This document shows, piece by piece, positions 62,399 through 64,000 of a DNA stretch of 64,000 nucleotides (positions are counted from its first letter, which is position 1; each line of letters begins with the position of its first letter). The position numbers and the translations under genes are program-made. Origin of the DNA: Methylococcus geothermalis (GTDB lineage Bacteria > Pseudomonadota > Gammaproteobacteria > Methylococcales > Methylococcaceae); the NCBI RefSeq assembly GCF_012769535.1, contig NZ_CP046565.1:2680501-2744500 (forward strand). The letters run 5' to 3'. Under the pieces are notes generated by a model, which worked only from the letters and a program-made list of their open reading frames with translations, was not told the DNA's origin and did not search any database.

Positions 62399-62926
62399 TC
62401 ACGCCGCCTGCTTCTGATCCCGAACCGCCGCCACGGTGCGCACGAACTTCGCGTGCGGTTCCGCCAGGGTACGGACGAACTTCTCGATCGGCGCCTTCAT
62501 CGTGCCCATCAACATGCTGAGCGCCTGCTCGCGGTTCGGCAGCGATGCCAAACGCTCGAGCTCGGAAGGACCGTATTGTTTGCCGCCAACCGCCACCAAC
62601 TTCACGACAAGCTTGTCGTTGGTCTTGGCGAATGCGCTGACTACGCGGGCTGCTGAGCCCGGGTCCTCAAGGGAAAACGCGAGAATCAAGGGACCTACCA
62701 AGCCGTCCTGCATGCACTCGAAACTCGTGCCTTCAACGGCTTTGCGCGCCAAGGTGTTCTTGACCACGCGCAGGTAAACCCCAGACTCCCGCGCTTCCTT
62801 GCGGAGCCGCGTCAGAGCGGAGACACTCAGTCCCCGGTACTCTGCCGCAACTGCGGAGTGCGCTTGCGCGGCAACGGCTGCAACCTCGGCGACGACCGCT
62901 TTCTTGTCATCGAGTCTCAGTGCCAC
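62399..62926 (-). CDS. rplJ: 50S ribosomal protein L10
   Basis: A 175-residue protein that anchors L7/L12 dimers to the ribosome (AALRLDDKKAVVAEV at the start, YRGLSVSALTRLRKEAR, VKNTLARKAVEGT, IEKFVRTLAEPHAKFVR at the end). The start at 62926 is GTG, preceded by GGAGGT at ideal spacing. In E. coli the L10-L12 complex represses its own mRNA by binding the leader, and a long leader is present here too. Confidence 0.98.
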   Translation of the reverse strand: MALRLDDKKAVVAEVAAVAAQAHSAVAAEYRGLSVSALTRLRKEARESGVYLRVVKNTLARKAVEGTSFECMQDGLVGPLILAFSLEDPGSAARVVSAFAKTNDKLVVKLVAVGGKQYGPSELERLASLPNREQALSMLMGTMKAPIEKFVRTLAEPHAKFVRTVAAVRDQKQAA

Positions 62927-63142
62927 TCGTTACCTCCAGAAAAAGCTGAATAGTTTGGGAAACCATTCAGAGCCATGTCACCCCAACCGAGGCCGGGGAC
63001 TCTTGTAACGGCTCCCTTCGCCGATATTCGGCTTCAGTCACCGTCTGCGCAGGCTGGATCGATTAAGTGCACAAGGCACGCCTGCGGTCTTTGACGGTTA
63101 CCGGAAACCCGGCAACCCAAAGTTACATGATTTGTTACGGTT
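62927..63142 (-). promoter_or_regulatory. rplJ leader region (probable L10 autoregulatory leader)
   Basis: This 216-base stretch between rplA and rplJ has no gene. Its position and length fit the L10-leader regulatory RNA of the rplJL operon, in which L10 (L12)4 binds a kink-turn-containing structure. I could recognise the downstream terminator-like hairpin but not verify the L10 binding fold by eye. Confidence 0.5.
62940..62970 (-). terminator. Attenuator-like hairpin just before rplJ
   Basis: On the minus strand CTGAATGGTTT and AAACTATTCAG (arms within 62946-62970) pair with one internal mismatch around a CCC loop, followed by C and five T (62940-62944). It ends about 14 bases before the rplJ start and just before its GGAGGT. 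Confidence 0.65.
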
Positions 63143-63838
63143 CTACGCGGTCAGCGTGTTCTGGTCGACCGTCAGGCCGGGGCCCATGGTCGACGATACC
63201 GTGATCTTCTTGACATACACGCCCTTCGACGTGCTCGGCTTGAGCTTTTTGAGATCCACCAGCAAGGCTTCCAGATTCTCTTTCAGCGCCGCCGGCTCAA
63301 AGCTGAGTTTGCCGATCGTGCAATGGATGATGCCCTTCTTGTCGGTGCGGTAGCGGACTTGGCCAGCCTTGGCGTTCTTGACCGCCGTGGCGACATCCGG
63401 CGTGACGGTGCCGGTCTTGGGGTTCGGCATCAGTCCGCGCGGACCGAGAATCTGGCCCAACTGGCCCACGACGCGCATGGCATCCGGCGCCGCGATGACG
63501 ACGTCGAAATTCAGCTCACCGGCCTTCACCTGGGCACCCAGATCGTCCATGCCGACGATGTCCGCGCCCGCCGCCAAGGCGGCCTCGGCATTCGCCCCCT
63601 GGGCGAACACCGCCACCCGAACCGACTTGCCTGTCCCGTTGGGCAGCACGGTCGCACCGCGCACGGCCTGATCGGACTTGCGGGGATCGACGCCGAGATT
63701 GACGGCCACATCCACCGACTCGACGAATTTGACGGAGCTGACCGATTTCAGGACATTCAGCGCTTCCTCGATCGCATAAGCCTTGCCGGACTGAACCTGT
63801 TCTTTGATCGACTTGATCCGCTTGGTCAAACGAGCCAT
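63143..63838 (-). CDS. rplA: 50S ribosomal protein L1
   Basis: A 231-residue ribosomal protein of the L1 stalk, which binds 23S rRNA and represses the rplKA mRNA. Typical parts are [57 protein letters not shown] and [18 protein letters not shown]. The ATG at 63838 overlaps the rplK stop by one base (TGATG), with GGAGGGTG upstream, so translation is coupled. Confidence 0.99.
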   Translation of the reverse strand: MARLTKRIKSIKEQVQSGKAYAIEEALNVLKSVSSVKFVESVDVAVNLGVDPRKSDQAVRGATVLPNGTGKSVRVAVFAQGANAEAALAAGADIVGMDDLGAQVKAGELNFDVVIAAPDAMRVVGQLGQILGPRGLMPNPKTGTVTPDVATAVKNAKAGQVRYRTDKKGIIHCTIGKLSFEPAALKENLEALLVDLKKLKPSTSKGVYVKKITVSSTMGPGLTVDQNTLTA

Positions 63839-64000
63839 CACACACCCTCCACAATCAGACCCATGCTGGTCGCGCTACCCGCAATCGTACGCACGGCCGC
63901 GTCCATATCCGCCGCCGTCAAATCCGGCATCTTCATCTTGGCGATTTCCTCCAACTGGGCCCGCGTAACCGTTCCGACCTTGTCGGTGTTCGGCTTCGAG
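63838..64000 (-). CDS. rplK: 50S ribosomal protein L11, 3' part only
   Basis: The window ends inside this gene. The 53 visible C-terminal codons (starting [16 protein letters not shown] and ending [14 protein letters not shown]) are the conserved C-terminal rRNA-binding half of L11. The stop overlaps the rplA start. The order rplK-rplA-rplJ-rplL-rpoB-rpoC is the standard bacterial arrangement. Confidence 0.98.
   Translation of the reverse strand, partial: SKPNTDKVGTVTRAQLEEIAKMKMPDLTAADMDAAVRTIAGSATSMGLIVEGV

Overview
The window is a contiguous piece of a high-GC proteobacterial chromosome. Gene content and order (a type II secretion operon, the rplKAJL-rpoBC ribosomal/RNA polymerase cluster, cydABX, feoAB, pst-phoU) point to a gammaproteobacterium. 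My best guess is a methanotroph of the Methylococcus type. That guess rests on protein resemblance and the general copper/redox flavour; no methane oxidation gene is in view, so treat it as inference. There is no insertion sequence, prophage, CRISPR array, integrase or obvious base-composition island. Most of the window is core chromosome with several small accessory modules.

Layout. 1-214: the end of a ComF-family gene. 236-11341 (minus strand): a complete type II secretion operon in the order gspE-F-G-H-I-J-K-L-M-(C/N-like)-D, interrupted between gspJ and gspK by a strong terminator-like hairpin. 11683-17337: hisC, a TVP38/DedA-like membrane protein, a TauE/SafE permease, an OpgD-type glucan protein, an AlkB-like dioxygenase and a small PepSY-like protein. 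17396-20554 (minus): cytochrome bd oxidase cydP-cydA-cydB-cydX; the 40-residue cydX is easily missed.

20687-23814: a probable sulfane-sulfur detoxification module. A persulfide-dioxygenase-type metallo-beta-lactamase protein and a TauE/SafE permease sit behind a textbook sigma-54 promoter, and a divergent sigma-54 activator with palindromic upstream sites lies next to them. 23852-25369: multicopper oxidase. 25668-29058: argG, then feoA-feoB behind a Fur-box promoter. 29123-33903: an orphan sigma-54 activator, a UreH/TauE-like membrane protein, pyrF with a terminator-like leader hairpin, an AEC-type transporter and a CinA-like protein. A tRNA-Gly(CCC) follows at 33959.

34242-42466: two PhoX/DUF839-type exported proteins, a Ca2+/H+ exchanger, a three-gene EcsC / DUF5132 / HMA-like operon, an unknown lipoprotein and a histidine-rich SmbP-like metal-binding protein. 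42524-49118 (minus): aroG, a ThiS-ThiG fusion, and pstC-pstA-pstB-phoU without an adjacent pstS. 49352-53197 (minus): a translationally coupled ATP-grasp ligase / inactive-transglutaminase-7TM pair with a retropepsin-like protease upstream, then a dihaem cytochrome c. 53368-64000 (minus): rpoC, rpoB, rplL, rplJ, rplA and the end of rplK.

The parts most worth following up are the sigma-54/persulfide module, the ATP-grasp/7TM-transglutaminase/retropepsin operon, the EcsC-DUF5132-HMA trio, the ThiSG fusion, and the internal terminators in front of gspK, pyrF and rplJ.
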